A DNA stretch of 64,000 nt from Pseudomonadota bacterium (GCA_021785515.1 JAJYEX010000005.1:61505-125504); one strand, 5' to 3'. Positions 39,725-47,712 are shown, counted from the stretch's first letter. The notes: generated by a model from the letters alone, not told the origin. Program-made: numbers and translations.

Positions 39725-40282
39725 ATGAAGCTAAGCGTATGGGCAGAGTTGCAGGGGATCAGTTACAAGACCGCGTGGCGGATGTGGAAGGCCGGCACGC
39801 TGCCGGTGCCCGCGGAGCAGATGCCGACTGGAACAGTCGTGGTGCATGCTGAGCGGCGCGGACAAGGTGTTGCGCTTTACGCGCGGGTCTCCAGCGCCGA
39901 CCAGAAGTCCGATCTCGACCGCCAATTGTCGCGCCTGACCGAGTACGCCGTTGCGCAGAAACTCGCGGTGGTCGACGCCGTCAAGGAGGTTGGTTCGGGC
40001 CTGAACGGGCACCGCAAGGGCATGATGCGCCTGCTGCGCAACCCGGGGATTCAGACGATCGTGATCGAGCATCGCGACCGCCTGATGCGCTTTGGCTTCG
40101 AGTACGTCGAATCCGCCCTGGCGGCGCAAGGCCGCAAGGTGCTCGTCATCGAGCCGGACGAGATGACCGACGACATCATGCGCGACCTGCACGAGGTGAT
40201 TGTGTCGATGTGCGCGCGGCTCTATGGCAAGCGATCCGCGAAGAACCGGGCGCAGAAGGCGCTGGACGCGATTCATGAGTGA
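39725..40282 (+). CDS. tnpA: IS607-type serine recombinase (TnpA)
   Basis: A 185-residue serine recombinase with the domain order of IS607: a MerR-like helix-turn-helix first (MKLSVWAELQGISYKTAWRMW, followed by GTLPVP), then the resolvase catalytic domain with ALYARVSSADQKSDLDRQ (Ser56). It also has the RDRLMRFGFEYVE active-site helix and a helical C-terminus (SMCARLYGKRSAKNRAQKAL). It moves the element without inverted repeats or long target duplications. Its stop overlaps the TnpB start by eight bases (ATGAGTGA). Confidence 0.93.
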   Translation: MKLSVWAELQGISYKTAWRMWKAGTLPVPAEQMPTGTVVVHAERRGQGVALYARVSSADQKSDLDRQLSRLTEYAVAQKLAVVDAVKEVGSGLNGHRKGMMRLLRNPGIQTIVIEHRDRLMRFGFEYVESALAAQGRKVLVIEPDEMTDDIMRDLHEVIVSMCARLYGKRSAKNRAQKALDAIHE

Positions 40283-41969
40283 TCGCCCGGTCTTCACTTA
40301 CCAGACGCGACTGGCGCCGACGCCGGATCAGGCGGCGATGCTGGATGCCTACGCCGTGCTGCATGGCAGAGCCGAGCGCAGCCTGTTTGCCGTGATGCGG
40401 CGCGGCGGGGCCATCAACGACCTCAAGCGCGACTTTTTGGCCCGGTTCGGCATCACGGCCCGGCAATTCAACGCCATTCGGGTCGGCCTCGAAGGCAAGA
40501 TTGCTTCGATCAAGGAACGGCGCCCGCGCTCGATCACGGAGGGAGCGGCGCGGATCCGCAAGGCTGAGAAGGTCATCGCCCGGCTGGAAACCCGCGCGCC
40601 GGGCTCGAACAAACTCCACCAGAAGAAGCGTCGGCTAGCAGATCTTCGCGCCCGGCAGGACTCCATGCAGGCGGATCACGCCTCCAACGCGGTGCACCTG
40701 TGCTTCGGTTCGCGCCGGCTGTTCCGCGCCCAGTTTGATCTCGAGGCCAACGGTTATACCGACCACGCCGCCTGGAAGGCGGACTGGCAGGCATCCCGCT
40801 CCAACCAGTTTTTCGTGCTGGGCAGCGGAGACGAGAGCGCCGGCAACCAGACCTGCCAGGCCGCCGTTGCTGAGGACGGCACGCTCACGCTCCGGCTGCG
40901 GCTACCCAATGACCTGGGCAGCGGGCATCTCGAGATCCCCGGCGTGCGCTTCGCCTACGGCCAGGAGGCGGTCATCCGTGCGATCGAAAGTGGCCGACGG
41001 ATTTCCGCCGTTACGAAGTCCGGCAAGCCCACCGTGAAGCGCGCCGGCGCCGCGATCAGCTACCGCTTCCTGCGTGACGAGAAAGGCTGGCGGCTATTCG
41101 CCAGCGTCGAGGCGCAGCCCGTCCCGCAGACCACCAACCGGCATCTGGGCGCGCTCGGCGTCGACACCAACGCCGACCACCTGGCGGTGTCCGAGACCGA
41201 CCGGTTCGGCAACCTCATCTCGGCCTGGCGGATCGACCTGTCCACCTACGGCAAGACCGCCGACCAGGCCTTGGCCCGGATCGGCGATGCAGGCAAAGCC
41301 ATCGCCCAGTACGCGAAGACGGCCGGCAAGCCGATCGTGATCGAGAAGTTGGACTTCTGGAAGAAGAAGGCTGAGCTGGAAGCGACGGATCCGGCGCAGG
41401 CTCGGATGATCTCATCGTTCGCCTGCAACAAGATCATCGCGGGGATCAAGGCAGCGTGCTTTCGGGCCGGGGTCGAGGTGATCGAGGCCAATCCGGCCTA
41501 CACCTCGGTGGTCGGGGCGGTTAATCACGCGCAACAGAAAGGTATTTCAATCCACCAGGGCGCGGCCTACGCCATCGCCCGAAGAGGATTGGGCCTGTCC
41601 GAACGTCCGACCGTGCGCACAGGTATCGCGCCCACGCGCAACGGCGGCCACGTCACCTTCGCGCTACCTGCAAGGAATCGCGCAAAGCATGTGTGGTCGT
41701 TCTGGTCGAGCGTTCGGACGCGGCTCAAAGCGGCGCATGGAGCGCATCATCGGTCGGGTTTCTCGAACGGGAAGCCCGCGCCCCTGGCCCCGGAAACGCG
41801 GTCAGCGTGCTCACACCGATCCTTGCCGGCGAAATCCCGGCACGCGAATCGTGATCAACACTGTTCCCCCCGCTGTCAGAATATCTATGGACTCCACCCG
41901 GTTTGCAAGGTGCGAAACGCCGATGGGCATGAAGATAAGACTGCACGTATCTATCCGGCCTGTCGGTGA
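40275..41969 (+). CDS. tnpB: TnpB-like protein of the IS607 element, atypical RuvC
   Basis: A 564-residue TnpB/Cas12-like protein. RuvC-I is LGALGVDTNADHLAVSE (Asp297) and RuvC-II is KPIVIEKLDFWKKK (Glu357). Where canonical TnpB has a CxxC...CxxC zinc ribbon followed by DxNAAxNI, this protein has NPAYTSVVGAVNHAQQKG followed by SIHQGAAYAIARRGLG. No cysteine pairs are present, and His427 stands at the usual third acidic position. It resembles the TnpB-related subfamily with HxAAA and ARR. It may be an RNA-guided nuclease with a rearranged site, or inactive. The 3' end could overlap a guide RNA, as in other TnpB loci. Confidence 0.85.
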   Translation: MSDRPVFTYQTRLAPTPDQAAMLDAYAVLHGRAERSLFAVMRRGGAINDLKRDFLARFGITARQFNAIRVGLEGKIASIKERRPRSITEGAARIRKAEKVIARLETRAPGSNKLHQKKRRLADLRARQDSMQADHASNAVHLCFGSRRLFRAQFDLEANGYTDHAAWKADWQASRSNQFFVLGSGDESAGNQTCQAAVAEDGTLTLRLRLPNDLGSGHLEIPGVRFAYGQEAVIRAIESGRRISAVTKSGKPTVKRAGAAISYRFLRDEKGWRLFASVEAQPVPQTTNRHLGALGVDTNADHLAVSETDRFGNLISAWRIDLSTYGKTADQALARIGDAGKAIAQYAKTAGKPIVIEKLDFWKKKAELEATDPAQARMISSFACNKIIAGIKAACFRAGVEVIEANPAYTSVVGAVNHAQQKGISIHQGAAYAIARRGLGLSERPTVRTGIAPTRNGGHVTFALPARNRAKHVWSFWSSVRTRLKAAHGAHHRSGFSNGKPAPLAPETRSACSHRSLPAKSRHANRDQHCSPRCQNIYGLHPVCKVRNADGHEDKTARIYPACR

Positions 41970-42067
41970 GCGTGAGTAACCGCTCGGGCCATGATGGAAT
42001 GAGCGAGTTCCGGTCCCCGATTAGTTGTACGACCTCGCGGGCCACTATCCTGGACGGGATCCCCGGA

Positions 42068-43242
42068 ACGCCGGTCTTACCGGTTATGCCATCACTCGTT
42101 TCTCACCTCCGCAATCAATGGCGGGTGACACCACTCTTATTGCACTGTCTGACCTAATCTATAGGCCACGGCGGTACGCGCTGTCCGATCCGCTTGATAG
42201 ACGCGATCGCGAGCAAGGACTGCCCAACTGATGCGGGCTAATTTGTTCGCGAGTGCCACTGCCGCCACATTGGGGCCGCGACGCGTCTGCACGGCAAGGG
42301 CCCAAAGTAACAGCCGATCCGTCTTGCCCGGCGCATAGCGCAACGCGCTGCGGGCGCCATGAATGAGCAGCATGCGCAGGTAGGGATTGCCGCGCTTACT
42401 CATGCCCATCAACCGTTGTTTTCCTCCACTGCTGTGTTCGTGCGGTGTGAGCCCGAGGCTTGCTGCCATCTGCCGGGCACGGACAAACTGCTTGCCATCA
42501 TTGACCGCCGCCACGAGCGCAGTCGCTCCGAGCGCACCAATTCCCGGCAGCGCCACGAGCTTCGCGGCGCGCGGGTCACTGGCGCAGGCCTGCTTCACCC
42601 GCGCATCGTAGGCGTCGATGCGCTGATCGAGTTCCCGAAGCTGTCCCTGCAGGTCCGCAAGCAGCTCGCAAGCCAGCGTGGACAAGCCGCACGCATTGCG
42701 CTCCAGCACGCCCGCCAACCCCTGGCGGGCGTGGGCGGGCCCTGGTCGAAAGACCAGGCCGTATTCGCCACACAGCCCTCGGATCTGGTTGATCAAAGTG
42801 GTGCGGGAAGCAACCAGGCGGCTGCGGATACGATGCAGCATCTGAAGATCCTGCTGTGCGGTGGTGTTGATGCTGACAAAGCGCATGTGCGGGCGCGTGA
42901 GTGCCTCGCAGATCGCCGCGGCATCGTTGTTATCCGTCTTGTTTCCCTTGACGTAGGGTTTCACATACTGCGCCGGCATCAATTTCGCCGTGTGTCCCTG
43001 CTTTTCCAGTTCGCGTGCCCAGTAATGCGCCCCGCCGCAGGCCTCCATGCCGACAAGACAGGGAGTGAGTTTGCCGAAAAAATCCAACATCTTGCCGCGC
43101 GAGAGTTTCTTCTGCAGCACGATCTTGCCGTGACAGTCTATGCCATGCACTTGAAAGACGTTTTTCGCAATATCTAACCCGATGGTCGTAACATTCATAG
43201 CGGTCCCCTCAATCATCTGGCCGGTGACCCATTCACCGGCGT
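42068..43242 (-). mobile_element. IS110-family element (approximate limits)
   Basis: The intact DEDD transposase gene is bracketed by an inverted octamer, ACGCCGGT at 42068-42075 and ACCGGCGT at 43235-43242, which could be subterminal repeats of the IS1111 subgroup. Upstream of the transposase are two hairpins (43221-43239 and 43243-43259) that may belong to the end or to the element's non-coding RNA. True ends may lie further out. Confidence 0.55.
42137..43198 (-). CDS. IS110-family DEDD transposase (IS1111-like)
   Basis: A 353-residue transposase with the RuvC-like N-terminal domain: TIGLDIAKNVFQVHGID (first Asp), LVGMEACGGAHYW (Glu) and KGNKTDNNDAAAI (Asp pair). The C-terminal domain contains LPGIGALGATALVAA and the serine region GLTPHEHSSGGKQRLMGMSKRGN. 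All catalytic positions appear intact. The ATG at 43198 follows GAGGGG; the ORF extends six codons further to ATG 43216. The opening resembles IS1111-group members. Convergent with the IS607 element's TnpB gene. Confidence 0.92.
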   Translation of the reverse strand: MNVTTIGLDIAKNVFQVHGIDCHGKIVLQKKLSRGKMLDFFGKLTPCLVGMEACGGAHYWARELEKQGHTAKLMPAQYVKPYVKGNKTDNNDAAAICEALTRPHMRFVSINTTAQQDLQMLHRIRSRLVASRTTLINQIRGLCGEYGLVFRPGPAHARQGLAGVLERNACGLSTLACELLADLQGQLRELDQRIDAYDARVKQACASDPRAAKLVALPGIGALGATALVAAVNDGKQFVRARQMAASLGLTPHEHSSGGKQRLMGMSKRGNPYLRMLLIHGARSALRYAPGKTDRLLLWALAVQTRRGPNVAAVALANKLARISWAVLARDRVYQADRTARTAVAYRLGQTVQ

Positions 43243-43259
43243 GGCATCGATACGATGCC
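43221..43259. repeat. Two adjacent hairpins upstream of the IS110 transposase
   Basis: CCGGTGA (43221-43227) pairs with TCACCGG (43233-43239) over a five-base loop. GGCATCG (43243-43249) pairs with CGATGCC (43253-43259) over a three-base loop. Both stems are perfect and sit 22 bp and 44 bp ahead of the transposase start. Confidence 0.7.
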
Positions 43260-43336
43260 GCTGAAGGCGGGTGGAGTCCATTCCATTAGTTGTCGCCTCT
43301 TCTGTTAATCCTTGAGGGGGCGAAAGGGAGTCAACC

Positions 43337-43852
43337 GTGACGCAGTACTCAGTGGAACGTAAGGAATCATTGGTGCGCCGGATGCTCAATTCCCCGGACC
43401 TGCCGATCCGGGAATTGTCGAGGCAGACCGGCATTTCCACCTGGACGCTGTATGATTGGCGCAGACAAGCCATGAAGGAGAACCAGGCCGTGTCAGGCAA
43501 ATCGACACCATCCGGCAAGAAGTCATCGGGTGCCAAGCGCACCGCCGCGCAGAAGCTCGCGGTGGTCACCGAGACCGGCACACTCAACGAAGCGGAGCTT
43601 GCCGAGTACTGCCGCGCGAAGGGACTTTATCCCGAGGAAGTGAGAGCCTGGCGGGAGGCGGCCGAAGGCGCGATGAATTCCGCCCTGGTTCCGCAGAAGA
43701 TGATGCGCGAAGCGAGGGCTGCTGACCACAAACGCATCAAAGAACTCGAACGCGAACTGCATCGAAAAGAAAAGGCGCTGGCCGAAACCGCAGCGCTGCT
43801 GACTTTAAGAAAAAAAGCCGCGGCGATATGGGGGGAGGAAGAGGAGCAATGA
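43337..43852 (+). CDS. IS3-family transposase OrfA
   Basis: A 171-residue protein with an N-terminal helix-turn-helix (LPIRELSRQTGISTWTLYDW), a second helix-turn-helix-like segment (LNEAELAEYCRAKGLYPEEV) and a C-terminal charged leucine-zipper-like helix (ADHKRIKELERELHRKEKAL). It binds the element ends. GTG start with AAAGGGAG upstream. Its last codons overlap OrfB as CAATGA, and an A7 run near the end can shift ribosomes into the OrfB frame. Confidence 0.9.
   Translation: MTQYSVERKESLVRRMLNSPDLPIRELSRQTGISTWTLYDWRRQAMKENQAVSGKSTPSGKKSSGAKRTAAQKLAVVTETGTLNEAELAEYCRAKGLYPEEVRAWREAAEGAMNSALVPQKMMREARAADHKRIKELERELHRKEKALAETAALLTLRKKAAAIWGEEEEQ
43810..43817 (+). promoter_or_regulatory. Probable -1 programmed frameshift site
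   Basis: Seven A then G lie near the end of OrfA. In the OrfA frame they read A AAA AAA followed by GCC, a classic slippery heptamer. Shifting by -1 enters a frame open through OrfB without a stop, with a purine-rich Shine-Dalgarno-like stretch (GGGGGAGGAAGAGGAG) downstream. The fusion OrfAB would be about 530 residues. Confidence 0.7.
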
Positions 43853-44904
43853 TCAGCACCCCAGATCGCCAGGCGGCCGTGACGCTGATCGAAGAGGCGG
43901 TTGAATCCGGCGCCCGCAGGCAGCAGGCCTGCGTCGAGCTTGGGCTCACCGTGCGCACCTTGCAGCGCTGGATGAAGGGCGGTGCGCTGCGCTCCGACGG
44001 CAGGCCCACCGCCCGCCGGCCCGTGCCCGCGAACAAGCTATCCGAGGCCGAGCGCACGCAGGTGCTTAAGGTGGTGAACGCGCCGCGCTTTGCCTCACTC
44101 CCGCCCACCCAGATCGTGCCGAAGCTCGCCGATGAAGGGACCTATCTCGCTTCGGAATCGAGCTTCTACCGTATCCTTCGGCAAGCCGATCAACTGAAGC
44201 ACGGGGGACAGTCGAAAGCACCGGACTGCCGTCCCGTGCCGCGCCAGTGTGCCAAGGCGCCCAATGAGCTCTGGAGTTGGGATATCTCCTATTTGCCGGG
44301 CCCGGTCCAGGGGATCTACTTCTTCCTCTATCTCGTGCTTGATGTCTATTCGAGGAAGATCATCGCCCATGAGGTGCATGAGCTCGAATGCAGCGGGCTC
44401 GCCGCCCGCCTGATCGAACAGGCCTGTGCGCGTGAGCGCATCACGGATCTGCTCGTGCTGCACCAGGACAACGGCAGCCCCATGAAGGCCTCGACCTTCG
44501 TGGCCAAGCTCGATCAACTCGGCATCCGCCGCTCTTACAGCCGCCCGGGGGTATCCGATGACAACGCTTACTCCGAGAGCCTATTCCGGACGTGCAAGTA
44601 CCGCCCCGAGTATCCGGGTGCGTTCAAAACCATCGAGGAAGCACGGGCCTGGATGCTTCGATTCGTGCGCTGGTACAACGAAGAACACAAGCACCGAAGC
44701 TTAAAGTTCGTGAGCCCCGCTGAGCGTCATCGTGGCGACGATGCCGTCATCTTCCAACGGCGCATCACTGTCTACGAGCAGGCTCGATCGAAGCATCCCG
44801 AGCGCTGGAGTGGCAACATCCGCAACTGGTCGCTGCCCAACGAAGTGTGGCTCAACCGTCCGGCGCAAGATGCCGGATTAGCCACACAACGCGCGGCGGC
44901 GTGA
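43849..44904 (+). CDS. IS3-family transposase OrfB (DDE integrase domain)
   Basis: A 351-residue rve-type integrase protein. An N-terminal helix-turn-helix (QACVELGLTVRTLQRWMKGG) is followed by the DDE catalytic core: first Asp in LWSWDISYLPGP, second Asp in LVLHQDNGSPM and Glu in NAYSESLFRTCKYRPEYP. The ATG overlaps the OrfA stop by four bases and follows GAGGAG, so OrfB can be made alone or as an OrfAB frameshift product. The copy looks complete. Confidence 0.93.
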   Translation: MISTPDRQAAVTLIEEAVESGARRQQACVELGLTVRTLQRWMKGGALRSDGRPTARRPVPANKLSEAERTQVLKVVNAPRFASLPPTQIVPKLADEGTYLASESSFYRILRQADQLKHGGQSKAPDCRPVPRQCAKAPNELWSWDISYLPGPVQGIYFFLYLVLDVYSRKIIAHEVHELECSGLAARLIEQACARERITDLLVLHQDNGSPMKASTFVAKLDQLGIRRSYSRPGVSDDNAYSESLFRTCKYRPEYPGAFKTIEEARAWMLRFVRWYNEEHKHRSLKFVSPAERHRGDDAVIFQRRITVYEQARSKHPERWSGNIRNWSLPNEVWLNRPAQDAGLATQRAAA

Positions 44905-44923
44905 AAAGTTCAGGCGACAACTA

Positions 44924-45207
44924 CCTTGACAGCCGCCGGTTCGGATCACGTCTTGGAGAACGTTCCATGGTGATTGGAATGCTTGTCCATGGATTTAGGA
45001 ACGGTTCGGACAGAACGACCAATCCATGCGCTGAATGGTGCGGTCCGAACGTCTCAGTTTACCGCGTCTGGAGTATAGTTTTAATCCGAGGGCGGCGCGC
45101 GGTCCTCGATACCGCAGGTGCCGGCCAGGATGGTCACGACGCATCTACCCCCTTGGGGCATGGATGAGCCACGCGACCAGCGTTGGAGGCGGAGTGGAGA
45201 GGTGAGC
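44924..45207. other. Intergenic region right of the IS3 element
   Basis: About 280 bp with no supported gene. It contains the right flank of the IS3 element and the leader of the first PilZ gene. No terminator or clear promoter is visible. Confidence 0.5.
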
Positions 45208-45654
45208 ATGGACAGAAAAATCACACGAGGCGGTTTGCCGACCACCACACTGAGCGATGCAGTATGGCTGGGACGGGCGCTACCGCAGACATCGGAGCAG
45301 GCTTGGCCTCCAAGGCCGCCGGTCCGGGACCACAGCAAGGATCCGCATCTGCGCACCAGCCTGCGCGCCGAACTGCCTTATGAAGCGGTGATCAATTACG
45401 GCATCACGTACTCGGGCGCATGGCGGGTCCGGAACATGAGCATGAGCGGCGTGTTCGTGGAAATGGATGTTGGCGACCTGCAGGAGGGGGCGGTCGTGGA
45501 GTTCGTGCTCAGGTATCATTACCGGGGCGAGGCACTGGAGCATCGGTTGCCCGCCACCGCAACGCGCATCCAGCCAAACGGTGTTGCGTTGAAATTCGGT
45601 CGCTATGACGACGAAACCTACACCCAGCTCATAAATCTGCTGTACGCACGCTAG
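45208..45654 (+). CDS. PilZ-domain protein 1
   Basis: A 148-residue protein with an unstructured N-terminal 45 residues and a PilZ domain. The c-di-GMP-binding signatures are RTSLRAELPYEA (RxxxR) and NMSMSGVFVEM ([DN]xSxxG). The ATG at 45208 follows GGAGAGG. Two further PilZ genes follow within 1.5 kb, and a GGDEF/EAL protein is encoded earlier in the window, so c-di-GMP control of surface functions is likely. The specific output is unknown. Confidence 0.85.
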   Translation: MDRKITRGGLPTTTLSDAVWLGRALPQTSEQAWPPRPPVRDHSKDPHLRTSLRAELPYEAVINYGITYSGAWRVRNMSMSGVFVEMDVGDLQEGAVVEFVLRYHYRGEALEHRLPATATRIQPNGVALKFGRYDDETYTQLINLLYAR

Positions 45655-45770
45655 CGCACCCGCGCGTTTCCTGCACACCACCAGCCTGTTGGCCACCCGG
45701 AATGCGGACGGCCACAGGGCGTAAGCCTTTGCCTGTCCACAAACCAGTGGCGAACTGGGTCCGATCCCGA

Positions 45771-46100
45771 TCAGATATGGGAGATGAGCCGGGCCTGTGG
45801 CAGGAAGCCCCGGAGCGCATCGAATATCTCGTTGCGGATGCCGGTAATGGGCTTCACCGAGACGAACAGCAGATTAAGCCGGACATTGAGTTCGGCGAAA
45901 GCAACGGCATGGGAATAGTATCCGCACACCGCCTGGATCTGGGCAATGGCCCTTTGCAGGAGGTGCTGCGGCAGATCCCGCAGTCCGGGAAGCAGAACCA
46001 TGACGTCCGCGAGGGGGCCGCCGTCGGCATCGCGCTCAGGCACCCGCTTCCGCAGTGGTTCTGCAGGGAGAATGTTGCGATGTACCGTAAGTTCGGCCAT
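45771..46100 (-). CDS. Hypothetical protein, 109 residues, between PilZ genes
   Basis: Not recognised. Read on the minus strand, its third codon positions are GC-rich like the neighbours, which supports coding. The protein has a basic N-terminal part, a probable helix pair (LPQHLLQRAIAQIQAVCGYYSHAV as two runs), a short beta-like segment (LNVRLNLLFVSVKPI) and IRNEIFDALRGFLPQAR at the C-terminus. No signal peptide. The start ATG at 46100 has no clear ribosome-binding site. It interrupts the plus-strand PilZ row. Confidence 0.6.
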   Translation of the reverse strand: MAELTVHRNILPAEPLRKRVPERDADGGPLADVMVLLPGLRDLPQHLLQRAIAQIQAVCGYYSHAVAFAELNVRLNLLFVSVKPITGIRNEIFDALRGFLPQARLISHI

Positions 46101-46291
46101 ATCCGTTGATCTCGCCGGCTGGTCGCGGTAGATTGATGTCCTAGGGAAGATCATACGCCACTTGCGGAGCGGGGTCAGCTTCGGCTTGACACGAGGTCGG
46201 GATTGCCGGCGCGCTTGTCGGAGCCCGGCGGGTGGCATTCAAAAGAATGTGGACTGGTGGAGTTGTCGGGGATCAGTAGAGGGGGACTACC

Positions 46292-46675
46292 GTGCCATTC
46301 AAGCAACGCGCGACTGAGCGCCGTGCCGTCGCGCTCGATGTCTATATCACACACAGGCTCGAATATTCCGCACGCTGGAAGACCAAGAATCTCAGCCTGC
46401 ACGGAGCGCTGATCGATATGGCGCACGACGACCTCTTGCCGGACTGTGTGGTCGAGGCTGTTCTGTCGCTCAAGTCGAGGACTGGTGAAGAGCGACACCA
46501 TATTGCGGCTCGCATCGTGCGTGCGGACAAGGATGGTGTAGCGCTGCGCTTCGGCGGGTATGGGAATCAGACCTACACCGCGCTCGCGAAGCTGCTCTAT
46601 GTGAACGGGAACGAGCCGCCGATCGTTGCCGGTGAGCTGATGCCGCCGCAAAATCACCTGACGCCGCTGCAGTAG
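46292..46675 (+). CDS. PilZ-domain protein 2
   Basis: A 127-residue PilZ protein: basic N-terminal ATERRAVALDVYITH with paired Arg, then KNLSLHGALIDM ([DN]xSxxG), then ERHHIAARIVRADKDGVALRF, the hydrophobic core strand pattern. A 20-residue Pro-rich tail follows. Similar to the third PilZ gene in its WKT-NLS segment, suggesting local duplication. Confidence 0.85.
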   Translation: MPFKQRATERRAVALDVYITHRLEYSARWKTKNLSLHGALIDMAHDDLLPDCVVEAVLSLKSRTGEERHHIAARIVRADKDGVALRFGGYGNQTYTALAKLLYVNGNEPPIVAGELMPPQNHLTPLQ

Positions 46676-46807
46676 CGTGTGGTGCAGTGGCGTTCGCGCC
46701 GGAGACGCTGGCAGTGTGACCTACTTGGCAGCCGCCAGATTTGTACGACCTGCCGTCGCCCGCTTCCGGATCCGGGAAAGGCCTGCTGACGCCCGGGGAA
46801 GACGGCA

Positions 46808-47122
46808 ATGACCCAGGACAGGCGGTTCGCCGCCCGCAGGCTAGTGCGCGTCGACGTGATCATCAACCATGATTTCGAGGCCGGGCTCTGGAAGACGCGG
46901 AACCTGAGTCTGGACGGCGCCTTGGTCGAGATGCCGCCGGAGACCCTTCCGCTGCGGGCTGAGGTCGAAGCCATATTGGCGCTTCCTGACCGGGGCCAGC
47001 TTGAACATTACCATGTTGCCGCCCGGGTGGTGCGCACCGAGGTGGCGGGTGTGGCTCTGGCGTTCCGGGACTACGGCATCGCCGCCTACACCAGACTCGC
47101 TGAGTTGCTGCAAGAGGAATAA
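46808..47122 (+). CDS. PilZ-domain protein 3
   Basis: A 104-residue, almost minimal PilZ domain: TQDRRFAARRLVRVDVIINH with the Arg-rich switch, GLWKTRNLSLDGALVEM with the [DN]xSxxG motif, and HYHVAARVVRTEVAGVALAFRD split over two strands. Together with proteins 1 and 2 it forms a row of small c-di-GMP receptors. No secretion or pilus gene is visible next to it. Confidence 0.86.
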   Translation: MTQDRRFAARRLVRVDVIINHDFEAGLWKTRNLSLDGALVEMPPETLPLRAEVEAILALPDRGQLEHYHVAARVVRTEVAGVALAFRDYGIAAYTRLAELLQEE

Positions 47123-47339
47123 TCAACCGCACGGTACGGCCGTGTGTTCTTAAACCCATGACCTTGTGCATTTCGCAACGTTAAGGGTCCAAAACCGGGA
47201 ATCGTAACTGATTCACCGCGGCTCAGGAGGCCCCTGACCGGTCTCGCTGGGCGATGGCCAGACCGGTTCCGCAAGTTTATGGGCGCAAGAAACCGCAAAG
47301 TTATGATTCAAGACACGCCGCGGGGCAGCACAAGTAGCA

Positions 47340-47367
47340 TTGACATATCGAATAAAATCGATATACT
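47340..47367 (+). promoter_or_regulatory. Sigma-70 promoter of the ArsR-family gene with embedded palindrome
   Basis: TTGACA (47340-47345) and TATACT (47362-47367) are 16 bp apart, close to consensus. Between and overlapping them lies ATATCG (47345-47350) and its inverse CGATAT (47359-47364), eight bases apart, which is well placed for an ArsR-type repressor to block RNA polymerase. Transcription would start within a few bases of the ATG at 47376. Confidence 0.8.
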
Positions 47368-47375
47368 ATCCAACT

Positions 47376-47678
47376 ATGGATCAGGTTGCGATCTTCAAGG
47401 CGCTGGCTAATGAGTCGCGGCTCAAGATCCTTCAGTGGATGAAGGATCCGGAGAGACATTTTGGTGCCGCTCCGAACGGACGTCCGCGCGGCAAGGCGGT
47501 ATGTGTCGGAGAAATCCAGGCAAAGCTGGGGTTGTCCCAGTCGACGGTGTCGCACTTCCTGGCCCTGCTGTTGCAAGCGGAGTTGCTGGTGGCAAAGCGC
47601 GAGGGGCAGTGGACGTTTTACGAACGCAATGAATCCACGATCCACGCCCTCGAAAAATTCCTGAAGAATGAGATATAG
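47376..47678 (+). CDS. ArsR-family transcriptional regulator
   Basis: A 100-residue winged-helix repressor: FKALANESRLKILQWM at the start, the recognition region VGEIQAKLGLSQSTVSHFLALL and the wing KREGQWTFYERNE. It has a single Cys (KAVCVGEI), so it lacks the metal-binding cysteine pair of ArsR proper and may sense an electrophile or redox change. There is no ribosome-binding site between the predicted transcription start and the ATG, so the mRNA is probably leaderless. It is followed by genes for an OYE reductase, DoxX and an SDR. Confidence 0.9.
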   Translation: MDQVAIFKALANESRLKILQWMKDPERHFGAAPNGRPRGKAVCVGEIQAKLGLSQSTVSHFLALLLQAELLVAKREGQWTFYERNESTIHALEKFLKNEI

Positions 47679-47712
47679 CCGGGATTGTTCCGGTTGGGTG
47701 TCGTTTGATCCA

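Larger units (their letters stand above)
39684..42060 (+). mobile_element. IS607-type insertion element (approximate limits)
   Basis: The serine recombinase and TnpB-like genes form one unit with overlapping reading frames. Elements of this family have no terminal inverted repeats and insert at a very short target, so the ends are estimated. The left end is placed near the ATATATAG repeats, and the right end in the 90 bp after the TnpB stop and before an inverted repeat assigned to IS110. Confidence 0.6.
43287..44923 (+). mobile_element. IS3-family element
   Basis: OrfA and OrfB are framed by an inverted 12-mer, TAGTTGTCGCCT at 43287-43298 and AGGCGACAACTA at 44912-44923. The repeat probably represents the conserved inner part of the terminal repeats; a few outer bases cannot be matched. 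The left end abuts the IS110 element. Confidence 0.75.
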
